Assembly: GCF_003115855.1 (NCBI RefSeq)
Contig: NZ_KZ819075.1
Coordinates: forward strand, 124,001-188,000
Reading direction: 5' to 3'
Length of the DNA: 64,000 bases
Source: Brenneria corticis
Lineage (GTDB): Bacteria; Pseudomonadota; Gammaproteobacteria; Enterobacterales; Enterobacteriaceae
Both the position numbers and the translations under genes were made by a program. This document shows positions 1 through 7,727 of this stretch, one piece after another. The notes under the pieces were generated by a model that saw nothing but the letters and a program-made list of their open reading frames with translations, searched no databases and had not been told where the DNA came from. Every line of letters starts with the position of its first letter. The first letter of the stretch is position 1.

Positions 1-47
1 CCCTGTAACCACGTCAATAACTCTCCTGCCATAAGCCAGGGATTTAC

Positions 48-1352
48 TTAGCCTGCCAGCCGCGGAAAAATTTTATGCACGATAAGATAAACCGCCATAC
101 TGATCATCACGCCGTCCAGAGCGGAAATGGAGCTTATGGTAAATGCGTCAAAAAAATCCGGGGACGTTAATACGCTAACCACGCTGCCGCACAGCCAGGC
201 GAGAGCCGCGGCCAGGTTAAGCGCCGGAGATTGTGATATATCCCGTCGCAGATGTTCGGAGTCAAAAAAATAATACTCGGCAAGATAGACGCCGGCGATA
301 GGTGAAATCAACACGCCTAGCAGCGACAGGAAGTGCGTAAAGTTATTAATCATGCCGTTGTAGGCCAATAACAACCCGGCAATCGCCAGCAAAACGACCA
401 ACACCGGTCGGGACAACGCTCTGACCACAACGGACAGTCCCAAGGATGCAGAGATAAGATTAGAACTATTGGTTGTCCACTGGGCAAAAATGAGCACCAG
501 AATAGCCGACAATCCCAGACCGATGCTGAAAAAGACTTCGACCAGATCCTCGCTGCCGACCAGATGCATCAATACCAATGCCACCAGTATCGTAACGCTA
601 TTACCGAAACCAAACCCCAGCCCGGCACCAAGCAACGCATCCTTGCGAGTTTTAGCATACCGCGCGATATCCGGGGACATTACAGCGGAAACGATCCAGA
701 TGGAGACAACATAGGAGATGGCGGCGCCCATACCGAGAGGCGTTTTGATTATTATTACCGGCGCGGTTGAATGACTGGCGGCCGCCAGCACGATGCCGGT
801 AATAATTAATATCAGCATAAGCGGCACGCTGAACGAGCTCAATTTCCCCAGCGCCCTGACGCCCCAAATAGCGGTAAAGGTCATCAACACCATACCAAAT
901 AACAGTATGGGTAAGCGGCCGGGCGCTAATTGATAGTGCATCAATACCTTTTGCAACATCATGGCAAAAAAGTCGAGCTGAAATGCAAACCATCCCAGCA
1001 AGGAAACGGCGGAGAAAATACCAATCAGTTTACCGCCAAGGCGGCCAAATACCGAGATACTAAGTAAGGTGGTGGATAGCCCGCAGCCATATCCGACGTT
1101 GGCGCATAATGCCGCCAGTATTCCCAACAGGGCCGAGCCAATTAGCGTGGCGCAGACCGCCGGTATAAAAGGCAATCCGGAACTTAAAAAAGCGCCGAGA
1201 AATAAACCTGAAATATCAATACCAACCGCCAGCCATATCAGGGCGATAACGTACCAGCGTTTGCGGGCCTCAGGCGGTACGGCTTCATATTCATAGTCAT
1301 AAATTTGCCGGGTCTGCGGTTCATCTTCTGGTACGGTTTCCCTTTGAGACAT
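48..1352 (-). CDS. NCS1-family nucleobase permease, CodB-like
   Basis: Predicted inner-membrane symporter of the nucleobase:cation symporter-1 family (cytosine permease branch), 434 residues and about 12 hydrophobic segments, close to the family's usual length. A short charged N-terminus precedes the first membrane segment (WYVIALIWLAVGIDISG). The start is placed at the ATG reading MSQRE because GGAGGA lies just upstream; a TTG seven codons earlier would overlap that site. The gene is divergent from a LysR regulator, its probable controller. No cytosine deaminase or other nucleobase enzyme is adjacent, so the substrate (cytosine, another purine or pyrimidine, or a hydantoin or vitamin) is not settled. 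Family assignment is firm, substrate is inference. Confidence 0.85.
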   Translation of the reverse strand: MSQRETVPEDEPQTRQIYDYEYEAVPPEARKRWYVIALIWLAVGIDISGLFLGAFLSSGLPFIPAVCATLIGSALLGILAALCANVGYGCGLSTTLLSISVFGRLGGKLIGIFSAVSLLGWFAFQLDFFAMMLQKVLMHYQLAPGRLPILLFGMVLMTFTAIWGVRALGKLSSFSVPLMLILIITGIVLAAASHSTAPVIIIKTPLGMGAAISYVVSIWIVSAVMSPDIARYAKTRKDALLGAGLGFGFGNSVTILVALVLMHLVGSEDLVEVFFSIGLGLSAILVLIFAQWTTNSSNLISASLGLSVVVRALSRPVLVVLLAIAGLLLAYNGMINNFTHFLSLLGVLISPIAGVYLAEYYFFDSEHLRRDISQSPALNLAAALAWLCGSVVSVLTSPDFFDAFTISSISALDGVMISMAVYLIVHKIFPRLAG

Positions 1353-1424
1353 ATATCCTCCATTAAATAGCAAACTAATAATTATTCTATCTTTATTCTG
1401 AAGAGATATTATGCCGTATAAAAC

Positions 1425-1456
1425 AATGGCACAGTCAAATAATTGACGGTGCCATT
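1425..1456 (+). terminator. Terminator-like stem-loop inside a divergent promoter region
   Basis: Arms AATGGCAC and GGTGCCATT extend inward through GTCAA/TTGAC, giving a stem of about 14 pairs with one mismatch around a short AT loop. TTTATT follows on the plus strand, as in a Rho-independent terminator. No plus-strand gene ends here, so it may terminate a short leader or small RNA, or act in regulation. Confidence 0.5.
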
Positions 1457-1509
1457 TTTATTAGAAAAACCCTGGTGTGACGCATAAAACCACGCTATTT
1501 CCGTGGCGC

Positions 1510-1525
1510 TCACATTAGTATGTGA
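1510..1525. promoter_or_regulatory. Candidate LysR-type operator
   Basis: TCACATTAGTATGTGA has perfect 6-bp arms around TAGT and fits the T-N11-A pattern bound by LysR proteins. It lies about 90 bp before the regulator gene, so autoregulation and control of the permease are plausible. CRP is less likely because the half-sites face the wrong way. Confidence 0.4.
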
Positions 1526-1617
1526 CGTGCGTATAAGGTAAAGGGAAATTATATTGATTAATACAGATATATTATGATGTTAACATTTAAAGATATTATG
1601 TATCCGAAGGGACGATT

Positions 1618-2541
1618 ATGCGTTTGGATAAACTGGAGATTCGCTGGTTAAAACTTTTTTGCAAAATAGTTGAAAAACAAGGAATTACAAATGCCCAAGA
1701 GGCGACAGGATTAAGCCAGCCAATACTCAGCCACTATCTTTCACGCCTTGAAGACACGCTGGATCTAGTGCTCTGTGAACGGGGCCGGGGTGGTTTCTCT
1801 TTGACCACCGAAGGGGAAGTTGTCTATCAGGAAGCCAAGGCGGTTATTGCCACGCTGGATGATTTTGCCAATCGATTGGCGCATATCAAGCATCAACTGA
1901 TTGGCAAGGTTCGCATTGGCTGTCTGGACAATACCGTAACGCACCCGGCACAGGTCACCTCAACCGCCATCGCCAAACTTTATAGCCAAAGTGAGGAAGC
2001 GACGGTTGAACTGGAGATCGGCGATTATACCCCGCTAATGGAACGACTAAAAAACAGCCAGTTAGATATCGTCCTCAGCGTATTACCTGACGATGTTCCG
2101 CCTGATATCTATTTTCAGCCGGTGTTTATTGAACACAGTAATTTTTATACCTCATCGGGAAATGCGGACCGGATTGAGCGGGAATGGCGAAACGGCACGC
2201 TTGACCCGCGCCGATTACTGGTTGGCGGGCATGCGCTGCATGAAATCAGCAAACAGTTAGGACCGGTCGCCAAACAGGGATTACAAAATACGGCATGGCA
2301 TCTTGAAAGCAGCATATTACTGCTGTTGGCAGGAACGCATACGGGTTTTCTTCCCGATCACTATGCCGCTCCCTGGGTGGCGCAGGGAAAGCTTACGCCT
2401 ATTGCTCCGGGTTCGCTTGGCCTGACCAGTATCTTTTATCTCATCAGAAATGCCAAACAGCGGTTAAGCCCCGTTGCCGAGGCCTTGTGGAATAATATGG
2501 TCGAAGCCGGCGAAAGCTCGCTGGCCGGTTTGCAGCCATAA
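1618..2541 (+). CDS. LysR-family transcriptional regulator
   Basis: 307-residue regulator. The N-terminal winged helix-turn-helix covers about residues 8-66 (WLKLFCKIVEKQGITNAQEA...LSRLEDTLD), and a periplasmic-binding-like effector domain fills the rest. AAGGGACG before the ATG is a good ribosome site. It diverges from the NCS1 permease, the usual arrangement for a LysR protein controlling its neighbour. Its stop is one base from the convergent ycaD stop. I do not recognise the specific regulator, and the inducer cannot be read from the sequence. Confidence 0.85.
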   Translation: MRLDKLEIRWLKLFCKIVEKQGITNAQEATGLSQPILSHYLSRLEDTLDLVLCERGRGGFSLTTEGEVVYQEAKAVIATLDDFANRLAHIKHQLIGKVRIGCLDNTVTHPAQVTSTAIAKLYSQSEEATVELEIGDYTPLMERLKNSQLDIVLSVLPDDVPPDIYFQPVFIEHSNFYTSSGNADRIEREWRNGTLDPRRLLVGGHALHEISKQLGPVAKQGLQNTAWHLESSILLLLAGTHTGFLPDHYAAPWVAQGKLTPIAPGSLGLTSIFYLIRNAKQRLSPVAEALWNNMVEAGESSLAGLQP

Positions 2542-2542
2542 C

Positions 2543-3694
2543 TCAGGCGGCGGCAAATGGCTTGGGATGGTGATCGGGTTTCTTCAGCAGCATGACCAGA
2601 TAGTACAATGAAACCAAGGCGATCAGCACAAACAGCAACCGATCCGAATAGGTCTGCATCAGCACCGCCGCCAGGCCGGGCCCGCACAGGCTGCCGAGCG
2701 TGTAACTCAGCAATAGCGCCTGATTCATGGCGATTAACTCATCGGGGCGAACTTTTTCACACGCCCACGACATGGCGACGGGATAAAGCGTAAAACCGGA
2801 GCATCCCAACACAAACAGTGCCGGCGCCAGCGCAAAATTGCTGATGCTCAGCATGGCGAGGCAGCCGACAATAACGGCGAAAACCAGCACCCGCAGCACC
2901 AGCAGGCGGCCATACCTGTCGGCCAGACGTCCGACAGGCCACTGACCGACAATGCCCGCGCTAATCAGCAACGCCATCCAGTATCCCACCCGCGCATCGC
3001 TCATTCCCTGATGGGAAAGATAGAGCGGCATTAACCCATACAGCGATCCCAGAATAACCCCGGAGATAACGCAGCCGTGAATGCCTAACCGCGCGCTGCG
3101 GTATTTCAGCATCTGCCATACGTTTACTTTTTTCTCCTGGTTCATGGGCGCGGGAATATAAGTAAACAGCAGAGGCAGCATCGCCAGAATTACCAACGCG
3201 ACGGCCCAGGGTAAAACGCTCAGCAACGTCGTTGGCAATATACTCAGCAATAACTGTCCTATTACGCTGCCAAAGTAATACGCCATCATATAAGCGGCTA
3301 AAAGTTGACCTCTCTGCGTCGCCGTTCCGGTACACAGCAATGCGCTTTCCACGGTAACCCAAATTAACGCGCAACCCACGCCGGCGAGAAAACGCCAGAA
3401 TAACCAGCTGCAGAAATCAACAGAAATCCCCAGGCTAATAGAGGCGATCGCAAATAAAATGGCGGCGCAGTAATAGCTGCGATTAAATCCATAGAGCCTG
3501 ATTAGTTTGCCTGCCAATAATGTCCCGACCAGGTTGCCGCCGAAATAGGACGACCCGACAAGCCCCACCTGCCAGACCGGAAGCTGCTGATAATTTAGCC
3601 AAAGCGGTACCAGCGTATTCAGTACGGCGATACTGACGGTCAACAGCAAAAGGCCGCAGAGCAATAACAGCACTGGGCGTGAGTAAGCAGACAT
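2543..3694 (-). CDS. ycaD: MFS transporter YcaD
   Basis: Inner-membrane major facilitator superfamily transporter, 383 residues against 382 in E. coli YcaD, with close match along the length (SRPVLLLLCGLLLL, LNTLVPLWL, GQWPVGRLADRYGRL). The G-x-L-A-D-R-x-G-R-x loop between segments is the MFS signature. The start is set at MSAYSRP to match the family; in-frame ATGs up to 15 codons earlier have no better ribosome site. Substrate unknown. It lies upstream of serS in the E. coli order. Confidence 0.88.
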   Translation of the reverse strand: MSAYSRPVLLLLCGLLLLTVSIAVLNTLVPLWLNYQQLPVWQVGLVGSSYFGGNLVGTLLAGKLIRLYGFNRSYYCAAILFAIASISLGISVDFCSWLFWRFLAGVGCALIWVTVESALLCTGTATQRGQLLAAYMMAYYFGSVIGQLLLSILPTTLLSVLPWAVALVILAMLPLLFTYIPAPMNQEKKVNVWQMLKYRSARLGIHGCVISGVILGSLYGLMPLYLSHQGMSDARVGYWMALLISAGIVGQWPVGRLADRYGRLLVLRVLVFAVIVGCLAMLSISNFALAPALFVLGCSGFTLYPVAMSWACEKVRPDELIAMNQALLLSYTLGSLCGPGLAAVLMQTYSDRLLFVLIALVSLYYLVMLLKKPDHHPKPFAAA

Positions 3695-3970
3695 AGTGAA
3701 ATGGATAACCAGACAACGGCAAAAGAGTGAGCGCATCATGCCACTGCGTATTTAAAAGTCAATCCGCATAAAATGCGTTAATTCCGTTTATTTCCTTATT
3801 GATTTAAAGAATTCATCAAACAAAAAACCAAACGGATAAGCCGCTGACGGGGTTAATGTCTACCACAATGATTTTAAATAAATTTTGCCGGAGAAATATA
3901 ATCAAAACGCCGTCGTAAGGAGGGAAAAAGTATTTTCTTGATGAAAAAATATTGCCGTACTTAACGCATT

Positions 3971-3993
3971 AAAAAAAGCGCCCTCAGGCGCTT
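3971..3993 (-). terminator. serS terminator, distal copy
   Basis: The 18-bp hairpin AAGCGCCCTCAGGCGCTT (7-bp stem, 4-base loop, 3976-3993) is followed on the minus strand by seven T residues, so it is a complete Rho-independent terminator. It lies about 195 bp past the serS stop, with a repeat in between. Confidence 0.75.
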
Positions 3994-4013
3994 AAGAGTG
4001 ATGACGAACCCCA

Positions 4014-4155
4014 CATCGAAATAGTTATCCCCGAAGACTACCACCGGTCATCCCCGCGGCAGTATGCGGGGACCTGCTTCCGCAAGCGGTTCGGTGTTGC
4101 TGAGATCCCCGCCTGCGCGGGGATGACGGCTATTACCAATAGCTACTTTGTCAAC
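4014..4155. repeat. REP/MITE-like repeat with CCCCGC inverted ends
   Basis: GTCATCCCCGC at 4047-4057 and its inverse GCGGGGATGAC at 4118-4128 bound several small hairpins (CCCCGCggcagtatGCGGGG, CCGCttGCGG-like and CCCCGCctGCGCGGGG). A related hairpin occurs between cydC and aat. No coding potential. This looks like a dispersed palindromic repeat. Confidence 0.6.
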
Positions 4156-4161
4156 GCTCTG

Positions 4162-4179
4162 AAGCGCCCTCAGGCGCTT
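4162..4179. repeat. Second exact copy of the serS terminator hairpin
   Basis: Identical over 18 bp to 3976-3993, in the same orientation, 186 bp away and immediately after the serS stop. On the minus strand it lacks a T-run, so it should not terminate well by itself. It flanks the repeat like a target-site duplication. Confidence 0.65.
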
Positions 4180-4188
4180 TTTACGGTA

Positions 4189-5484
4189 TCAGCCGATAAA
4201 TTCCACGCCGCCCATATAGGGGCGCAGGACTTCGGGGATCTCGATGCGACCGTCCGCCTGCTGATAGTTTTCCAGCACCGCCACCAGGGTGCGGCCTACC
4301 GCCAGCCCCGAACCATTCAACGTATGGACCAGGCGGGTTTTCTTATCCGCTTTGCTGCGGCAGCGCGCCTGCATGCGACGCGCCTGGAAATCCCACATAT
4401 TGGAACAGGAGGAGATCTCGCGGTAGGTGTCCTGAGCCGGCAGCCACACTTCCAGATCGTAGGTCTTGCTGGAGCCGAATCCCATATCGCCGGTGCACAG
4501 CAGGACTTTGCGGTACGGCAATTTCAGCAATTGCAATACGGTTTCAGCATGAGTGGTTAATTCCTCCAGCGCCTGCATGGAGTCTTCCGGACGAACAATC
4601 TGCACCAGTTCGACCTTGTCGAACTGGTGCATACGGATCAAACCGCGGGTATCGCGGCCGTAAGAGCCCGCTTCCGAACGGAAACAGGGCGTATGCGCCG
4701 TCATTTTCAGCGGTAGCGCCGCTTCGTCCAGAATTTCGTCGCGCACCAGATTGGTCAGCGGCACCTCTGCGGTAGGAATCAGCGCGTAGTTGCTGGTATC
4801 CGCTTCCTCGCTTAACGGTTTGGTATGAAACAGGTCTTCGCCGAATTTAGGCAGTTGACCGGTGCCGTACAGGGTCGCATGGTTGACCAGATAGGGAACA
4901 TAGGCTTCCTGGTAGCCGTGCTGCTGGGTGTGCAGATCCAGCATAAACTGGGAGAGCGCGCGGTGCAGGCGGGCAATCTGCCCTTTCATCACCACAAAAC
5001 GCGCGCCGGCCAATTTCGCCCCGGCGGCGAAATCAACGCCGTCGGCCATCTCGCCGAGCGCCACATGGTCGCGTACCGGGAAATCGAATTTGCGGGGTTC
5101 TCCCCAACGGCTGACCTCCTGGTTGTCGCGTTCGTCCTTGCCGAGGGGTACGGAATCATCCGGCAAATTGGGGATCGTCAGCGCCACATCGCGGATTTCA
5201 TTTTGCAGCCGATCCAGCTCGGATTTAGCCGCATCCAGTTTCTCGCCCAACGCGTTGACTTCACGACGCAACGGCTCGATATCCTCACCGCGGGCTTTCG
5301 CCGCGCCGATCTCTTTCGAGCGGGAATTACGTTCCGCCTGTAGATTTTCGGTTTCTACCTGCAATACCTTACGACGTTCTTCCTGCTTACGCAGGGTGTC
5401 GACATCCAGTGTAAAACCTCTGCGAGCCTGTAGTTTTTCGGCGACTGCGTCTAGCTCATTACGCAGTAAATTGGGATCGAGCAT
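4189..5484 (-). CDS. serS: Seryl-tRNA synthetase
   Basis: Class II cytosolic aminoacyl-tRNA synthetase that charges tRNA-Ser and tRNA-Sec with serine. 431 residues against 430 in E. coli. The N-terminal antiparallel coiled-coil arm that contacts the long variable arm of tRNA-Ser spans about residues 25-105 (rich in E, R and L). The catalytic core carries motif 2 (PCFRSEAGSYGRDTRGL) and motif 3 (NGSGLAVGRTLVAVLENYQ). It starts at MLDPNLLRNELD as in the family. rarA lies 106 bp upstream on the same strand, as in E. coli. Confidence 0.98.
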   Translation of the reverse strand: MLDPNLLRNELDAVAEKLQARRGFTLDVDTLRKQEERRKVLQVETENLQAERNSRSKEIGAAKARGEDIEPLRREVNALGEKLDAAKSELDRLQNEIRDVALTIPNLPDDSVPLGKDERDNQEVSRWGEPRKFDFPVRDHVALGEMADGVDFAAGAKLAGARFVVMKGQIARLHRALSQFMLDLHTQQHGYQEAYVPYLVNHATLYGTGQLPKFGEDLFHTKPLSEEADTSNYALIPTAEVPLTNLVRDEILDEAALPLKMTAHTPCFRSEAGSYGRDTRGLIRMHQFDKVELVQIVRPEDSMQALEELTTHAETVLQLLKLPYRKVLLCTGDMGFGSSKTYDLEVWLPAQDTYREISSCSNMWDFQARRMQARCRSKADKKTRLVHTLNGSGLAVGRTLVAVLENYQQADGRIEIPEVLRPYMGGVEFIG

Positions 5485-5590
5485 GCTAATCCTGTGCTTA
5501 TGATTATCAAATGAAATGTTGTCGTACGCGGCCCGCGTTACGCGGCCGGGTGCCGGAAATTATCCCGCTAACCTTACCGCAACGCTTAGT

Positions 5591-6934
5591 TCAGCGGTAG
5601 CGTTTTGTCGGGCTATTTTTATCCTGGTCGGCAAGCCAGGCCAGCTTTTCGCCAATTTTACCTTCGAGTCCGCGCGCCGATGGGATGTAATACCGCGCGG
5701 CGGCCATTTCGGGCGGGAAATAGTTCTCGCCGGCCGCATAGGCGTTGGGCTCATCGTGGGCGTAGCGATACTCCGCGCCCAGGCCCATCTCTTTCATCAG
5801 GCGGGTCGGGGCATTGCGCAGATGTTCGGGAACGTCATAATCGGGCTGGTCGCGCGCATCCTGCATGGCGGCCTTAAAGGCGGTGTAAACCGCGTTGCTT
5901 TTCGGCGCGCAGGCCAGATAGACGATCGCCTGCGCAATCGCCCGCTCCCCCTCCGCCGGACCGACGCGGGTAAAGCAGTCCCAGGCGGCGATCGCCACCT
6001 GCATTCCCCGAGGATCGGCATTGCCGACGTCCTCGGACGCAATCGCCAGCAGACGGCGGGCAACGTAGAGCGGATCCCCGCCGGCGGTAATAATGCGCGC
6101 ATACCAGTACAGCGCGGCATCCGGCGCGGAGCCTCTTACCGACTTATGCAGCGCCGAAATCAGGTCGTAATAGCGGTCGCCTTTGTTATCAAAGCGGGCG
6201 CTGCGTTCGCCGGAGACTTCCTTAAGCAAGGCCGAGGTTAACGTACGTACGCCCTGCGCGTCGACTTCGACCATGTCCGCCATCATTTCCAGGCTGTTCA
6301 GCGCCCGGCGGGCATCGCCGTTGACCAACTCCGCCAGCATGCGCCGGGTATCGTCCGGCAAGACGATATTTTGTCCGCCATATCCGCGCTCGCCGTCATT
6401 CATCGCCTGTTGCAGCACCTGCTCGATATCTTCCGCCGTCAGCGCCTTCAGCAAATAGACGCGGGCGCGGGACAACAGCGCCGAGTTGAGTTCGAAAGAG
6501 GGGTTTTCGGTGGTCGCGCCGATAAAGGTGATGGTGCCGTCTTCAATATGCGGCAAAAACGCATCCTGTTGGCTTTTATTAAAGCGGTGGACTTCATCGA
6601 CGAACAATATCGTCCGGCGCCCGGCATTGCGGTTTTGCCGAGCCCGTTCAATCGCCTCTCGAATTTCCTTTATGCCCGAGGTGACGGCCGAAATCCGTTC
6701 GACGTCCGCCTGCCCGTAATGGCCGATTAGCTCCGCCAGCGTGGTTTTCCCGGTTCCCGGCGGCCCCCACAGGATCATGGAGTGGAGTTGCCCGGCCTCG
6801 ATCGCGCGCGGCAAAGGCTTGCCGGCGCCCAGAAGGTGCTGCTGGCCGATATACTGCTCCAGCGTCGCCGGCCGCATACGCGCGGCCAGCGGCTGGAATT
6901 CGTTACGGGAAAAATCAAGTGACAGATTACTCAC
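5591..6934 (-). CDS. rarA: Replication-associated recombination protein A (AAA+ ATPase)
   Basis: Clamp-loader-like AAA+ ATPase of the RarA/MgsA/WRNIP1 family that acts at stalled replication forks with RecA and SSB. 447 residues, same as E. coli. Visible motifs are Walker A GPPGTGKTT, Walker B LFVDEVHRF, sensor 1 GATTENPSF, and the C-terminal tetramerisation region. The start is a GTG (SNLSLDF) at 6934 that matches the family N-terminus and has GAGGT upstream; in-frame extension would run into lolA. It follows the lolA stop by 7 bp, so the two are co-transcribed. Confidence 0.97.
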   Translation of the reverse strand: MSNLSLDFSRNEFQPLAARMRPATLEQYIGQQHLLGAGKPLPRAIEAGQLHSMILWGPPGTGKTTLAELIGHYGQADVERISAVTSGIKEIREAIERARQNRNAGRRTILFVDEVHRFNKSQQDAFLPHIEDGTITFIGATTENPSFELNSALLSRARVYLLKALTAEDIEQVLQQAMNDGERGYGGQNIVLPDDTRRMLAELVNGDARRALNSLEMMADMVEVDAQGVRTLTSALLKEVSGERSARFDNKGDRYYDLISALHKSVRGSAPDAALYWYARIITAGGDPLYVARRLLAIASEDVGNADPRGMQVAIAAWDCFTRVGPAEGERAIAQAIVYLACAPKSNAVYTAFKAAMQDARDQPDYDVPEHLRNAPTRLMKEMGLGAEYRYAHDEPNAYAAGENYFPPEMAAARYYIPSARGLEGKIGEKLAWLADQDKNSPTKRYR

Positions 6935-6941
6935 CCGGACC

Positions 6942-7556
6942 TCACTGACGCTGATCGTCCAACGCCACGCCTTGCGGCGGAGTAAACGTAAATTTCGCTG
7001 AATCAACCGCGCTGTTTTGCTGATTCTTCAGCACATAGGTACTGCGCTGGCCGTCCTGCTCCGTGGCGGTGAACTTCTTGATGGTGCCGCTGGCGGTAAC
7101 GCTGATGGCGAACTGTTTAAGATTGCCGTTGGCGGACTTGGGCGTCAGCTCAAAGTCGTCGCCTTTTTGCCGCACGTCATATTGACGCCAGTCGCTGGCG
7201 TCGTTGCGGGTAATCAGCATAAACGGCGTATTGCCGGTCGCATCTTTTAGCCAGGTGGCGGTAACCTGCTCGACAAACGGATTGTAAAACCAGAGCGTTT
7301 TACCGTCAGACACCAGCACGCTTTCGTCCGGCGACGTGGTTTGCCAGTTAAATAAATTGGGGCGTTTCAGCCACAGTTCCCCTTCGCCTTCCTGCACGGC
7401 CGCGCCGTCGGCGCTGGTCACCGTCTGGCTGAAACTGGCGTGAAAACTGTTTACTTTGTTGAGCCGGCCCTGCAGATCGCCGGCCGCGTCGGCCTGCGCC
7501 GCCGTTGATATTATTCCCGACAGCAAACAACCGGCTACCAACCATTTTTTCATCAT
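6942..7556 (-). CDS. lolA: Outer-membrane lipoprotein carrier protein LolA
   Basis: Periplasmic chaperone that takes lipoproteins from the LolCDE exporter to LolB at the outer membrane. 204 residues, with a Sec signal peptide (MMKKWLVAGCLLSGIISTAAQA) cleaved before DAAGDL. The body matches E. coli closely (KRPNLFNWQ, SDGKTLWFYNPFVEQ, FTPPQGV). The start is the first of two adjacent ATGs. It sits between ftsK and rarA as in E. coli. Confidence 0.97.
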   Translation of the reverse strand: MMKKWLVAGCLLSGIISTAAQADAAGDLQGRLNKVNSFHASFSQTVTSADGAAVQEGEGELWLKRPNLFNWQTTSPDESVLVSDGKTLWFYNPFVEQVTATWLKDATGNTPFMLITRNDASDWRQYDVRQKGDDFELTPKSANGNLKQFAISVTASGTIKKFTATEQDGQRSTYVLKNQQNSAVDSAKFTFTPPQGVALDDQRQ

Positions 7557-7697
7557 ACAAAAATCCTTTGAATTTCCTGATATCACAGCCGTTGTTGTGA
7601 AAAAAAAAGACGCTTCGAATGGTGAATACTGTAGCTGAACCCACTCAGGGAGCGATAGGTGAATTGTCTGCTAATTGCGGCTTTTACGCTTCTTTGC

Positions 7698-7723
7698 ATA
7701 AGGGCCGCAACCGCAGCCCTTAT
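7698..7723 (-). terminator. Hairpin between ftsK and lolA
   Basis: Perfect 8-bp arms ATAAGGGC and GCCCTTAT directly past the ftsK stop. There is no strong T-run, so it may be an attenuator or an mRNA 3'-end stabiliser. Confidence 0.4.
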
Positions 7724-7727
7724 CAGG

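Larger units (their letters stand above)
1374..1617. promoter_or_regulatory. Divergent control region, permease / LysR regulator
   Basis: This AT-rich 244-bp region between two diverging genes must hold both promoters. It contains a strong stem-loop at 1425-1456 and a 16-bp palindrome at 1510-1525, described separately. Confidence 0.6.
3695..4188. other. 494-bp intergenic region, ycaD-serS
   Basis: No gene is visible. The first 270 bp are AT-rich and presumably carry the ycaD promoter. The rest holds the serS terminator, a repeat element with CCCCGC/GCGGGG hairpins and a second exact copy of the terminator stem. Confidence 0.7.
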
